Part shown: one piece after another, positions 36,207 through 44,850 of the stretch | Layout of the letters: every line of letters begins with the position of its first letter | Numbering within the stretch: position 1 is the stretch's first letter | Translations under genes and position numbers: made by a program | Notes under the pieces: generated by a model | Database searches by the model: none | What the model saw: only the letters and a program-made list of their open reading frames with translations | Told to the model about the DNA's origin: nothing | Assembly (NCBI RefSeq): GCF_024129435.1 | Contig: NZ_JAMXXN010000007.1 | Span: 62,001 to 126,000 of the forward strand | Direction: 5' to 3' | Length of the DNA: 64,000 nucleotides | Origin: Acinetobacter lwoffii | GTDB lineage: Bacteria > Pseudomonadota > Gammaproteobacteria > Pseudomonadales > Moraxellaceae

Positions 36207-36275
36207 TGTAACTATTGCGTAAGTATTTTACAAAAAACAAACATCCCGTTAATCTATAATTTTCGCTATGCGATA

Positions 36276-37862
36276 ATGACTGAGCTCACGATTAAGATGA
36301 CTGTATATAACAAATTAAAGCTTGCCATTTTAGCCATTGTCGCTTCACAAAATATTTACGCGATTAATGTAGATCCGGTTCAGATTCAGTCTGCCCCTGG
36401 GGAATTACTCTACGCAGAAATGACTTTTCGGCAGTCTGATATCAATTTGCCGATTGAAGTCAGTCTGGCTTCACCTGAAGATTTACTCTCGATAGGTGCA
36501 TCGCATCAGCCACCTGGTCATCTGAACTTTTTTACTCGGCGCAGCAATAATGGCACCGGGGTTATTACTATTACTTCTTCTCGCCCCATGACAGAGCGCG
36601 AGCTGAATATTATTGTCAAAATCAAGGAAGGCAATGCTGCACGGCTGCAACATATCCGTACGCCCTTACAAGCTAAAACTGATTTATTAAAAGCTAGTCT
36701 CAAACAGAATGAACGCCCGCTTGCACCAGTTGTCGTCGTCAGTGAAAAAGATATTGCACTCAACTTACCCGTAAGTAGCCATTACAGTACAGCAGCTTCC
36801 GCTGCCTCAAATAAGCCACCGGTTTTAGAAAAGCCATTGGCATTGCAACGCACAGCACCACCTGTATTATCGAATATTTCCATTCCTAAAACTGCATTTG
36901 CACCAGCTGTAATGACATCAAGTCCAGCGATTCAGGCGCAAGCGATTGCGCCTGTGCTTAAAAGCGAGGCTGTAACTGCACCCGATATTCAAGCCCCAGT
37001 TAAAACTGCAGCGGCGCTTTCAGATTCAGTAAAGACCTCACAAGCAACTCTTGCATCGCCGGCTCCTGCAGCAGCCTCGACTACAAACAAACCAACCAGT
37101 ACGATACCAGCAAATCAAAGTGCATCAGCACCAAATAAAGCAAATATGCAGAAAGCTGTAGAGTCCCATTCTGATCATCAAACTGCTTCCAGTGATCCAT
37201 TGGTGAAAAAATTTGCTGAGGAACAAGCCAGAAAATCAACTGGATCAGCTAATCCGGTGAAAACTCCAGCTCCAGTTACTACAAAAGCTTCACCAGTCAA
37301 AGCAACTCCGAATCAGACTCAACCTACTTATGTAGTTCAATCCAATGAGTCACTGTGGGGAATTGCCTCACGAATTGCTCAACAGCAGCAGCGCCCGGTC
37401 AATGAAGTCATGCAACAAATTAAAAAAGACAATGAGCATGCTTTTATTGGAGGAAATGCCAATCGTCTACGTAAAGGTGCTGCATTGAACTTAAATACGA
37501 CTCATCCTACACCTGCGCCTATTAAAGTCACTGCGGCAAAGCAAACCGAGCTACCGTCTAAGCCTACTGGCAAGACTAAATACCGCCTGAATCAGGCAGA
37601 AATGAGCCTAGTGGCTGAGAACCAGCGCGATTCCGGGCAAGTTTCTGCAAACCAGAACACAGAACGCAATCAAACATCAAAGGAATTGTCATTAAAAGTT
37701 ATGACAGCCCGAGAAAAAACCGTTAAATTACAGAGAAACGTAACTGAATTAGAATTGGCACTCAATCAGAAAGATCACAGAATTCAGTTATTAAATGCGC
37801 GTCTGGCCCAGCTACAACAACAGCTCAAAGCCCAACAAGCAGATAAGAAGCCAATTAATTAA
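36276..37862 (+). CDS. FimV N-terminal half: secreted LysM protein
   Basis: A 528-aa periplasmic protein corresponding to the N-terminal, periplasmic half of FimV, the polar landmark protein of type IV pilus systems. A signal peptide (start ATG at 36276 or 36297; KLKLAILAIVASQNIYA core) precedes the FimV N-terminal domain (INVDPVQIQSAPGELLYAEMTF, then HLNFFTRRSNNGTGVITITSSRPMTERELNIIV). A low-complexity Ala/Pro/Thr region (about 130-345) follows, then a LysM peptidoglycan-binding domain (TYVVQSNESLWGIASRIAQQ to RKGAALNL, about 350-405) and a C-terminal coiled coil (about 475-525). No membrane segment follows the coiled coil; the remaining half is encoded separately downstream. Confidence 0.82.
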   Translation: MTELTIKMTVYNKLKLAILAIVASQNIYAINVDPVQIQSAPGELLYAEMTFRQSDINLPIEVSLASPEDLLSIGASHQPPGHLNFFTRRSNNGTGVITITSSRPMTERELNIIVKIKEGNAARLQHIRTPLQAKTDLLKASLKQNERPLAPVVVVSEKDIALNLPVSSHYSTAASAASNKPPVLEKPLALQRTAPPVLSNISIPKTAFAPAVMTSSPAIQAQAIAPVLKSEAVTAPDIQAPVKTAAALSDSVKTSQATLASPAPAAASTTNKPTSTIPANQSASAPNKANMQKAVESHSDHQTASSDPLVKKFAEEQARKSTGSANPVKTPAPVTTKASPVKATPNQTQPTYVVQSNESLWGIASRIAQQQQRPVNEVMQQIKKDNEHAFIGGNANRLRKGAALNLNTTHPTPAPIKVTAAKQTELPSKPTGKTKYRLNQAEMSLVAENQRDSGQVSANQNTERNQTSKELSLKVMTAREKTVKLQRNVTELELALNQKDHRIQLLNARLAQLQQQLKAQQADKKPIN

Positions 37863-37928
37863 AAAGTTACACATGACGATTTATTGGGATAGGCGAACTT
37901 AAACTACTCTATCCCCAAGGGGTAAAAC

Positions 37929-39215
37929 ATGCTGATTTATGTGATTCCATTAGTGATATTGATCATCGTATTAATTGTCTTTAAAAAACGACAAGATGCT
38001 CAAGAATCAGATAAAGCAAAAACTAAAACGGTAAAAGCGAAAAAACCTGGCTCTGCTTCAAAAGCTGCTCCACAAAGAACCAAAGTAGTGGAGCCAGTCG
38101 GGGTCACAAAAAAATCAGCAACGCCATTATCAGCAGAAACACGCAAGAAAATTGAAGGCCTGATTCAGGAACGTAATTTTTTTGCGGCCGAAGCACAGAT
38201 TAACCAGGCACTGAATCGGGATAATTCCCAGCATGAACTCTATCTGTTGTTATTGGATATTCATATCTTACAAAAAGATGAGTTTGCGATTTCACAGCTG
38301 CTTAACCATATCCGTTCTTTGCATTTAGATGAGATTCTGGCACAAGCTGAAGCGAAACAGCGTGAATTTGAAAAATCTTCATCTGCTGTACAAGATACCA
38401 TTGATTTTCCAAGTGCCCAGCCTAAAACTTCTTCTGCGCAAGAAGCTGCTTCAACTTCGGATGCTTTTGCCGATCTGGTTGCACCGACTCCTTCAAATGA
38501 ACTGGCATTTGAACAATTGCAGCAGGACTTTCAATCAAGCAAGCTGGCCCCTGTTGCAGAACCTGTAGCAGATATTCAGCCACTTGAATTTAATTTTGAA
38601 CCAAAGACTACCCAAGTAGAAACACCAAAAGCTGAAGAGGCTCCTGTACCTGCTGCTCCTTCTGTAGATTTTGAATTTAAGGATACATCTACAGATATTC
38701 AAACTACAGCAGTAACAGAAACGGCACCTGTCTTAGACTTTAAACTGGATTTGGAACAGCCTGCTCCAGTAGAAACAGCGCCAACTGTGAGTGAGGAAAT
38801 CAAGCCTCTAGATTTTTCATTCTCACTTGACACACCTGTACCAGCAGCTGAAAAAACGGCTGTGCCAGCGACTGAGTTTGATCTGTCCAGTTTAACAGCT
38901 GCAGCACCTGTGGCAGAGCCGGTTGTACAAACCAATCTATCCGGAATGGATTTCAAATTAGATCATTTGGAAACCACGCCAGAAGCACCTACTACGCCAG
39001 CTCAGACAGCGATCAATCAACATGATCCTCTGGTGCAATCTTTCCCGGAATTACTGGATGTTAATGAAGCAAGTCTCAACCTTGATCTTGCCCAGCAATA
39101 TATTCAGCTCGGTGCCTCTGCTGCTGCGCGTGAAATTATTGCAGAACGAGAAGCCGAATATACTCCTGAGCAACAGCAACGCGCAGAGCAATTACTGAAT
39201 CAAATCGCATCTTGA
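37929..39215 (+). CDS. FimV C-terminal half: membrane anchor and cytoplasmic TPR-like domain
   Basis: A 428-aa protein starting MLIYVIPLVILIIVLIVFKKR, a single membrane segment (residues 2-18) followed by a basic stop-transfer region, then a helical repeat region (RKKIEGLIQERNFFAAEAQINQAL, LLLLDIHILQKDEFAISQLLNHI, about 75-150) and a long acidic Ala/Pro/Glu region (about 155-365). The end (LDVNEASLNLDLAQQYIQLGASAAAREIIAEREA to QAEQLLNQ-type) matches the FimV C-terminal domain that contacts cytoplasmic partners. It starts 66 bases after the upstream half, in the same frame but with three stops between them (TAA, TAG, TAA), preceded by AAGGGG. The pair replaces the single FimV of Pseudomonas. 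Confidence 0.82.
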   Translation: MLIYVIPLVILIIVLIVFKKRQDAQESDKAKTKTVKAKKPGSASKAAPQRTKVVEPVGVTKKSATPLSAETRKKIEGLIQERNFFAAEAQINQALNRDNSQHELYLLLLDIHILQKDEFAISQLLNHIRSLHLDEILAQAEAKQREFEKSSSAVQDTIDFPSAQPKTSSAQEAASTSDAFADLVAPTPSNELAFEQLQQDFQSSKLAPVAEPVADIQPLEFNFEPKTTQVETPKAEEAPVPAAPSVDFEFKDTSTDIQTTAVTETAPVLDFKLDLEQPAPVETAPTVSEEIKPLDFSFSLDTPVPAAEKTAVPATEFDLSSLTAAAPVAEPVVQTNLSGMDFKLDHLETTPEAPTTPAQTAINQHDPLVQSFPELLDVNEASLNLDLAQQYIQLGASAAAREIIAEREAEYTPEQQQRAEQLLNQIAS

Positions 39216-39233
39216 TGCATTTCGATTTACACT

Positions 39234-39262
39234 AAAGCAGTCAATAATTGGCTGCTTTTTTT
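39234..39262 (+). terminator. terminator ending exactly at the asparaginase start codon
   Basis: AAAGCAG and CTGCTTT around an 11-base loop, then T's up to 39262. The asparaginase ATG is at 39263. Confidence 0.7.
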
Positions 39263-40231
39263 ATGATAAAAAATATTGCATTAATTTATATGGGCGGCAC
39301 ATTCGGCTGTGTGGGAGATCCTCTTGCACCGATGCCTGCTGATTTATTTATTCCAAAGCTCGAACAGATACTTGCAGAGCAATATTTCGTCGAATGTCAC
39401 CATGCACCCGCGATTAAGGACAGTAGTGCCTGCACAGCAACCGACTGGTTGCAACTGGTACAGTTTATTCAGCAATTGCAATCGCGGCAGATCCAGCATT
39501 TTGTGATCATTCACGGTACAGATACGCTGAGTTATGCCAGTGCGGTACTAGCACATTTTATCGGGAACTCGGCGCATGTGGTGCTGACCGGTAGCCAATA
39601 TCCGTTGCTGAATGCTCAAGGCAATGAACAGCGTGAATTTAGCGATGCCCTGGATAACCTGAAATTTGCACTAGATTCAGTCAGCAAATCTAACGCTGGG
39701 GTCTATCTGGCATTCCATCATCAGCTGCTACATGCGCAAACTGCTCTAAAACAGCATACTACCGAGTTAAATGCCTTTTCAGGTCTTGAAGCCAATATCG
39801 CAATCCAAACCAGTCAAGCGTGTTATCAGATCAAAGCTGAAGATATTACGAAAGCGACTGAATTCAACTGCATGAGCATCATGATGCAGCCAGTTGATCT
39901 GACCCAGCAGCTGAATAACCTGAACAACCTATTGGCTCGACCACCACATTTTTTATTTCTGCAAGGTTTTGGCACTGGCAACCTGGCGGTCAATGACGCC
40001 ATGATTGCACTCATTGATCAACTCTATGAGCAGAGCTGTATTTCCGTCTTGACCACCCAAGTGCCTTTTGGTGCGACGGATCAGCGCTATGCTATTGCCG
40101 AATGGGTCAATCATTGCAAAATTTTGCTGAATGAAAGTTATGGACATGCGGATCTGTATGCAAAAGCCCTAAAAATGTATTTACAATACGACACTGTAGA
40201 GCAATGGCATCGTCATTGGTACGATCAATAA
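39263..40231 (+). CDS. asparaginase
   Basis: A 322-aa L-asparaginase hydrolysing asparagine to aspartate and ammonia. N-terminal catalytic Thr13 in ALIYMGGTFG (normally TGGTIG), the second catalytic element HGTDTL (His84-Leu89 with Thr86/Asp87), VVLTGSQYPL and later FLQGFGTGNLAVNDAM. It has no signal peptide, so it is cytoplasmic and of type I character. The ATG at 39263 directly follows the T-run of a hairpin terminator and lacks a Shine-Dalgarno sequence; a TTG at 39248 is the only upstream option and is worse. It ends 15 bases before truA. Confidence 0.9.
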   Translation: MIKNIALIYMGGTFGCVGDPLAPMPADLFIPKLEQILAEQYFVECHHAPAIKDSSACTATDWLQLVQFIQQLQSRQIQHFVIIHGTDTLSYASAVLAHFIGNSAHVVLTGSQYPLLNAQGNEQREFSDALDNLKFALDSVSKSNAGVYLAFHHQLLHAQTALKQHTTELNAFSGLEANIAIQTSQACYQIKAEDITKATEFNCMSIMMQPVDLTQQLNNLNNLLARPPHFLFLQGFGTGNLAVNDAMIALIDQLYEQSCISVLTTQVPFGATDQRYAIAEWVNHCKILLNESYGHADLYAKALKMYLQYDTVEQWHRHWYDQ

Positions 40232-40246
40232 GGTTTTGAGGTCATT

Positions 40247-41044
40247 ATGCAACGTTTTGCGGTGGGAATTGAGTTTTGTGGGATGCATTATCGGGGATGG
40301 CAGACTCAACAGCCGGGAGTTGCAAGCGTACAGGAAACCATTGAGAAGGTTCTGAGCAAAGTTGCCGATCAACCGATCCTCTTGCATGGTGCCGGCCGCA
40401 CGGATGCCGGGGTACATGCGACCAACATGGTGGCACATTTTGATACTGATGCCGTGCGTTCTGAACGTGGCTGGCTGATGGGCTGCAATAGCCAACTCCC
40501 TAAAGACATCTCGATCCAGTGGATCAAAGAAATGGATCACAGCTTCCATGCCCGTTTTAAGGCACAGGCGCGCCGCTATCGCTATGTGGTCTACAACCAC
40601 CCTGTACGCCCGGCATTGCTGCATAAACAGGTCACCCATGTCTATGCACCGCTTGATGTTGAACAGATGATATACGCCGCGAAAAAGTTTGAAGGCACGC
40701 ATAACTTTGAAAGCTTCCGCGCCGCAGCCTGTCAGTCCAACCAGCCCGTTCGCCATGTCAGCCATTGCCACCTGATTCAGCATGGTCAATATCTGGTATT
40801 GGATATTCAAGCCGATGGCTTCCTGCACCATATGGTGCGCAACATCATGGGCTGTTTACTAGAAATTGGTCAAGGCATGTATGCTGCCGATCATATTGAT
40901 ACTATCTTCGCTGCCGAAGACCGTAAAGCTGCTGGCGTGACCGCACCTGCAGATGGTTTATATTTTATTCATGCCGACTATCCGGCACAGTTTGACTTAC
41001 CTGAATTACCTTTAGGGCCACATTGGCTGAATATGCCGGAATAG
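40247..41044 (+). CDS. truA: tRNA pseudouridine(38-40) synthase TruA
   Basis: TruA makes pseudouridine at positions 38-40 of tRNA anticodon arms. The 265-aa protein has the catalytic Asp53 in GAGRTDAGVHATN, RRYRYVVYNHPVRPAL and the FLHHMVRNIMGCLLEIGQG motif. The length is normal. It is 15 bases after the asparaginase gene, and AAGGTTTTGAGGTCATT before the ATG supports the start. Together with asd and fimV it keeps the Pseudomonas-like order, interrupted here by the asparaginase gene. Confidence 0.96.
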   Translation: MQRFAVGIEFCGMHYRGWQTQQPGVASVQETIEKVLSKVADQPILLHGAGRTDAGVHATNMVAHFDTDAVRSERGWLMGCNSQLPKDISIQWIKEMDHSFHARFKAQARRYRYVVYNHPVRPALLHKQVTHVYAPLDVEQMIYAAKKFEGTHNFESFRAAACQSNQPVRHVSHCHLIQHGQYLVLDIQADGFLHHMVRNIMGCLLEIGQGMYAADHIDTIFAAEDRKAAGVTAPADGLYFIHADYPAQFDLPELPLGPHWLNMPE

Positions 41045-41068
41045 TTTTTAAATTTTTTAGAATATTTA

Positions 41069-41141
41069 CCTCCCCTAACCCCTCCTAAAAGGAGGGGAAT
41101 TCCTCCCTTTTTTAAAGAGAGGTTAGGAGGGATTTTTAACG
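41069..41141. repeat. nested palindromic repeat between truA and araC-type gene
   Basis: CCCCTCCT-AAA-AGGAGGGG, a perfect 8-bp hairpin, lies inside a larger inverted repeat in which CTCCCCTAACC pairs with GGTTAGGAGGGA-like sequence downstream (CTAACC with GGTTAG). It ends in GGGATTTTT and may act as a bidirectional terminator between the convergent genes. It shares CCCTCC/GGAGGG and the T-run with the repeat at 8250-8332. Confidence 0.6.
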
Positions 41142-42143
41142 CTGCTTCCGCTTCCGATATTCCACTGGCGTTTCATTGGTCCAGCGTTTAAAGGCACGAT
41201 AGAAGGTACTTGGCTCGGAAAAACCGGTCAGATAGACAATCCGCTCGACGCTCTCATTGGTACTCGCCAGCAAACGCTTGGCCAGACGACAGCGATAATC
41301 CGAGAGAATCTGCTGAAAGCTGGTATGTGCCTCACTCAGTTGCGTTCTCAAACGGCGTGGCGTGATGTTCAGCTGGGCTGCTACAGTTTCTAGCGTGGTT
41401 TCGCCACTCTCCAAAGTAGAGCCGATTGCACGACGTACTTCACCGACCAGATCATATCTTGCCAGTTCCTGTAGCTTTTCAATGGCCAGTTGCTCATGCA
41501 GCTGCAACAGCTCAGGTTCAGCCTGCCACAGCGGATATTCCAGGATAGTCGGATCGAAATACAAACGAGTTTCTTTCTGACCTAGACTGACCGGACACTC
41601 ATAAACCCGGAAGTATTCATCATCAGGTGCCCCTTTATAAAAATTAAAATCGATATAAATCGGCTCAAAACGCCCTTCGGTAATAAATTTAAAGAAACGC
41701 AGTACACCTGACATAGCACATTCAGTAAAATGACGATTGACCAGACTCTCAGCAAAAGGCTGTTCACCATTGGTTAAATAGCAGCGATCATCTTCAATCA
41801 CTAATTTGGCAGCAAAGGCATCGCTGATCAGTCGCTGATAAGCCAAAGCACGTTTCAGTCCCTCACCAAAATTTTCAGATGAAACAAACAGGTGTTCAAT
41901 GACCTGACCACGATAAAGTGGCAGGTGCTCACCCAGATGCAATCCAATGTCCGGGTCCTTGCTGACTTCCTCTGCCGCCACCCAAAAGGCATATTGGGCA
42001 CTCAGCGGGGTACGGTCATTGGCTTCCACCTGATTTAAAGCCACTCCTGCTTTGGTCAAAAGTTCTTCTGTTGGCAACCCCGCACGACGAATCGCCTGAT
42101 AGCCTAAACGCAATACGACTGATGCATCCGTTAGCTGACTCAC
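41136..42143 (-). CDS. AraC-family transcriptional regulator
   Basis: A 335-aa regulator of the type with an arabinose-binding-like N-terminal domain (PF12625-like, residues about 20-205) and a C-terminal AraC helix-turn-helix: SGETTLETVAAQLNITPRRLRTQLSEAHTSFQQIL, then ERIVYLTGFSEPSTFYRAFKRWTNETPVEYRKRKQR in separate motifs. The second HTH is intact. These proteins usually activate nearby catabolic or lipid-related genes, but none adjoins it: infA is divergent. The target is therefore unknown. Confidence 0.9.
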   Translation of the reverse strand: MSQLTDASVVLRLGYQAIRRAGLPTEELLTKAGVALNQVEANDRTPLSAQYAFWVAAEEVSKDPDIGLHLGEHLPLYRGQVIEHLFVSSENFGEGLKRALAYQRLISDAFAAKLVIEDDRCYLTNGEQPFAESLVNRHFTECAMSGVLRFFKFITEGRFEPIYIDFNFYKGAPDDEYFRVYECPVSLGQKETRLYFDPTILEYPLWQAEPELLQLHEQLAIEKLQELARYDLVGEVRRAIGSTLESGETTLETVAAQLNITPRRLRTQLSEAHTSFQQILSDYRCRLAKRLLASTNESVERIVYLTGFSEPSTFYRAFKRWTNETPVEYRKRKQR

Positions 42144-42311
42144 TCAAAAGCCTTCCTTGTATGTACTTCATTTATACTTAAAAAGATTAATTTTAGATTA
42201 ACTGTGATTGACCAAACTGACAACAGAAACAGGTGTCTTTTTAGTTAAAAAAATTATCGTGACAGTTCGCCTATTTTACTGGCAGATGATCAGTCTAACG
42301 CCCGTTTCGTC

Positions 42312-42340
42312 TTGTATTTTGCAAAAAAATTGACTATAAT
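42312..42340 (+). promoter_or_regulatory. sigma-70 promoter for infA
   Basis: TTGTAT (42312-42317), 17-base spacer, TATAAT (42335-42340), 35 bases before the infA start. Confidence 0.8.
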
Positions 42341-42374
42341 TTGCGCCTTTCCAATTTATTCATTCAGGTAGGCT

Positions 42375-42596
42375 ATGGCCAATAAAGAGGAACTCATCGA
42401 GTTCGAAGGCGTTGTCACCGAGACGCTTCCTAATACTATGTTCCGTGTACGTTTAGAGAACGGTCACGAAGTGATTGCCCACATCTCTGGTAAAATGCGT
42501 AAACACTATATCCGTATTTTAACGGGCGACAGTGTGAAGGTTGAAATGACACCTTATGATTTGACTAAAGGTCGTATCACATATCGTGCACGCTAA
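42375..42596 (+). CDS. infA: translation initiation factor IF-1
   Basis: A 73-aa OB-fold protein that binds the A site of the 30S subunit with IF-2 and IF-3. Motifs: [40 protein letters not shown] in consecutive parts, [30 protein letters not shown] before the ATG fits. It has a consensus promoter upstream and a terminator directly after, so it is monocistronic. Confidence 0.98.
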   Translation: MANKEELIEFEGVVTETLPNTMFRVRLENGHEVIAHISGKMRKHYIRILTGDSVKVEMTPYDLTKGRITYRAR

Positions 42597-42610
42597 GTTT
42601 TAGCGTAAGC

Positions 42611-42635
42611 AAAAGCCACTTTTAGTGGCTTTTTT
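42611..42635 (+). terminator. intrinsic terminator after infA
   Basis: AAAAGCCACT and AGTGGCTTTT around TTT, with a T-tract. Confidence 0.92.
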
Positions 42636-42729
42636 ATTACTTGAATTATTTATCAATCAATAAAATAATTTGACACAGTCTTATAAATTCACAACTATTC
42701 ATTGAATTAAAACAATAGGTATAAAAACA

Positions 42730-43110
42730 ATGAATATGAAATGCTTGTCCCTACTTTCCAGCTTGTTTCTCGTTGCGTGCGCTACCGGCGGCAATCAGCA
42801 TCTGCATCAGTCTCTACAACCTTATGTGGGTCAAACTGCAGCACAGGTTCGTAGCCAGCTTGATCTTCGCGCAATGGGATTCAAGACCTCCCAGCAACCG
42901 ATTCAAACCGCAGAATCTCTCAGCTACACTATTTTTCGGGATATGAATATTCCGATGGGCACGCCGAATATTAGTCAGAGCATTCCGATCGGCGCACCAA
43001 TGCCGATGCCCTCAAATGGTGGTTATAACATTGAGATGAAATGCCAAATCTGGTTTGACTTGAAAGATGAAATTGTTCAGGCGATTTGCTTTACCGGTAG
43101 AGCTTGCTGA
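42730..43110 (+). CDS. small lipoprotein, copy 1 of a tandem pair
   Basis: A 126-aa predicted lipoprotein: the N-terminal hydrophobic segment ends LVAC, giving a lipobox with Cys17. The mature part has PYVGQTAAQVRSQLDLRAMGF, which resembles IGQSSQLIDQTLDLKRLGY in the next gene, a Pro/Met-rich linker (IPMGTPNISQSIPIGAPMPMP), and ends GGYNIEMKCQIWFDLKDEIVQAICFTGRAC. The two genes are tandem paralogues about 35% alike by eye. The C-terminal TGRxC with another Cys in the KCQI segment suggests a disulfide. Function unknown. Confidence 0.8.
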   Translation: MNMKCLSLLSSLFLVACATGGNQHLHQSLQPYVGQTAAQVRSQLDLRAMGFKTSQQPIQTAESLSYTIFRDMNIPMGTPNISQSIPIGAPMPMPSNGGYNIEMKCQIWFDLKDEIVQAICFTGRAC

Positions 43111-43254
43111 GCTGTACTCATCGAGTTCAAAGCCTGTATCGGATTAAATCAGGGATCAACCTCACCACGCTAAACTTCTACCGTGTATCAAATCACAACA
43201 GTATTTTTGCATGGAATGCGCTTACACTCATTTTATTTGGTGTGAGGACAGCTC

Positions 43255-43656
43255 ATGAAGTTCACACTGATTTTAGTATGCTGTACAGCATTGAGTTTGC
43301 TTAGTGCATGCAGCACCACCTCATCAACGACTGCTGCGCAGCGTGATGCCTATTTACAACAGTTCATTGGGCAAAGCAGCCAACTGATCGATCAAACTCT
43401 GGATCTAAAACGTTTAGGTTACCAGCAGATCAGTGGGCCTGAACGCAGCGCCAAGCAATTAAGCTATGTGGTACAACGCCCCATTAGCATTCCTTTGCCT
43501 GTAGCGCAGTTTCCTGCTACAGGGACAGGCACTATACCTATTCCAGTGTCAGTAAGCCCTGCCGGCGGCTATGACGTCAAATTGCAATGTAAAATCACCT
43601 TCTTACTCAAAGATAATATTGCGACCGCGGTACGCACTACAGGCCGAACCTGTTAA
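43255..43656 (+). CDS. small lipoprotein, copy 2 of a tandem pair
   Basis: A 133-aa predicted lipoprotein with the lipobox LSAC (Cys19). Mature features parallel those of the preceding gene: FIGQSSQLIDQTLDLKRLGYQ, a Pro-rich linker (ISIPLPVAQFPATGTGTIPIPVSV), and GGYDVKLQCKITFLLKDNIATAVRTTGRTC, so both end in TGR-A/T-C with a Cys about 25 residues earlier. GAGGACAGCTC before the ATG is a good ribosome binding site. A spacer of 144 bases separates the copies, so they may have separate promoters. Function unknown. Confidence 0.8.
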   Translation: MKFTLILVCCTALSLLSACSTTSSTTAAQRDAYLQQFIGQSSQLIDQTLDLKRLGYQQISGPERSAKQLSYVVQRPISIPLPVAQFPATGTGTIPIPVSVSPAGGYDVKLQCKITFLLKDNIATAVRTTGRTC

Positions 43657-43683
43657 GCGGTTTGGATTTGATATGCCCATCAT

Positions 43684-43714
43684 AAAAAAACGCAGCTCAA
43701 GGCTGCGTTTTTTT
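43684..43714. terminator. bidirectional terminator (lipoprotein / leuB)
   Basis: AAAAAACGCAGC and GCTGCGTTTTTT around TCAAG, between convergent genes. Confidence 0.93.
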
Positions 43715-43728
43715 GAATCGAAACAGGC

Positions 43729-44808
43729 TTATTTCAATGCAGCAACGACTGCTTGACCCATTTCAACCGTACCGACTTTTTGCATGCCTTCAGACATGAT
43801 ATCTGCCGTACGCAAGCCTTGATCCAAGACTTGGCCTACTGCATCTTCAATCGCTTTAGCAGCCGCTTCTTCACGGAAGGTATAACGCAACATCATCGCC
43901 ACCGAAAGAATCGTCGCTAATGGATTTGCCAGGTTTTGACCGGCGATATCTGGTGCAGAACCATGACAAGGCTCATACATGCCCTTGCCATTTTCATCCA
44001 GAGATGCCGATGGCAACATGCCGATTGAACCGGTCAACATCGCAGCTTCATCAGACAGGATATCACCGAACAGATTCGAGGTGACAATCACGTCAAACTG
44101 CTTTGGCGCACGCACCAGTTGCATTGCGGCATTGTCGACATACATATGCGATAAATTAATTTCAGGGTATTCGGCATCTTTCAGCGCAGTCACTGTCTGT
44201 TTCCACAGTTCAGTTACTTCAAGCACGTTGGCTTTATCCACTGAACATACTTTACCACCGCGCAAGTTGGCCATTTCAAAAGCGACTTTGGCGATACGCT
44301 TGATTTCAGATTCTGAATAAACGTCAGTGTTATAGCCTTGCTTCTCGCCATTTTCCAGTTCACGGATACCGCGTGGCTGACCGAAGTAAATACCACCGGT
44401 CAATTCACGCACAATCAGAATATCCAGACCTGCTACGATTTCAGGCTTTAAACTTGAAGCATCAGCCAATTGCGAATAAAGAATGGCTGGACGCAAGTTA
44501 GCAAACAGGTTCAGTTCACTACGCAATTTCAATAAACCACGTTCCGGACGAATTGAGCGCTCAATCGTATCCCATTTTGGACCGCCCACGGCACCGAGTA
44601 AAATCGCATCAGCTTTTTTAGCCTGTTCAGAGGTCACTTCAGGATACGGTGAACCATGTGCATCAATGGCTGCACCACCGAGTAAGCCCTGTTCCCATGT
44701 CAAATCAAGATTAAATTTTTCATTTACGCGTGTGAGTACTTGCTCTGCGGCTTTTACAATTTCAGGGCCGATGCCGTCACCAGCTAAAATCAAAATTTGT
44801 TTAGACAT
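43729..44808 (-). CDS. leuB: 3-isopropylmalate dehydrogenase
   Basis: LeuB oxidises and decarboxylates 3-isopropylmalate in leucine synthesis. The 359-aa protein has [28 protein letters not shown], the substrate-binding [46 protein letters not shown] and [26 protein letters not shown]. Start ATG at 44806-44808. It is downstream of leuC-leuD, but a lipoprotein gene separates it from leuD, so it may be read from its own promoter. Confidence 0.97.
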   Translation of the reverse strand: MSKQILILAGDGIGPEIVKAAEQVLTRVNEKFNLDLTWEQGLLGGAAIDAHGSPYPEVTSEQAKKADAILLGAVGGPKWDTIERSIRPERGLLKLRSELNLFANLRPAILYSQLADASSLKPEIVAGLDILIVRELTGGIYFGQPRGIRELENGEKQGYNTDVYSESEIKRIAKVAFEMANLRGGKVCSVDKANVLEVTELWKQTVTALKDAEYPEINLSHMYVDNAAMQLVRAPKQFDVIVTSNLFGDILSDEAAMLTGSIGMLPSASLDENGKGMYEPCHGSAPDIAGQNLANPLATILSVAMMLRYTFREEAAAKAIEDAVGQVLDQGLRTADIMSEGMQKVGTVEMGQAVVAALK

Positions 44809-44850
44809 GAGATTTTCCGTTTAAAACGTCAGATTCAGACCTGACAGAGG

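Noticed and set aside
40181..40831. 216-codon minus-strand frame across truA
   Set aside because: It is antisense to truA, which is unmistakable.
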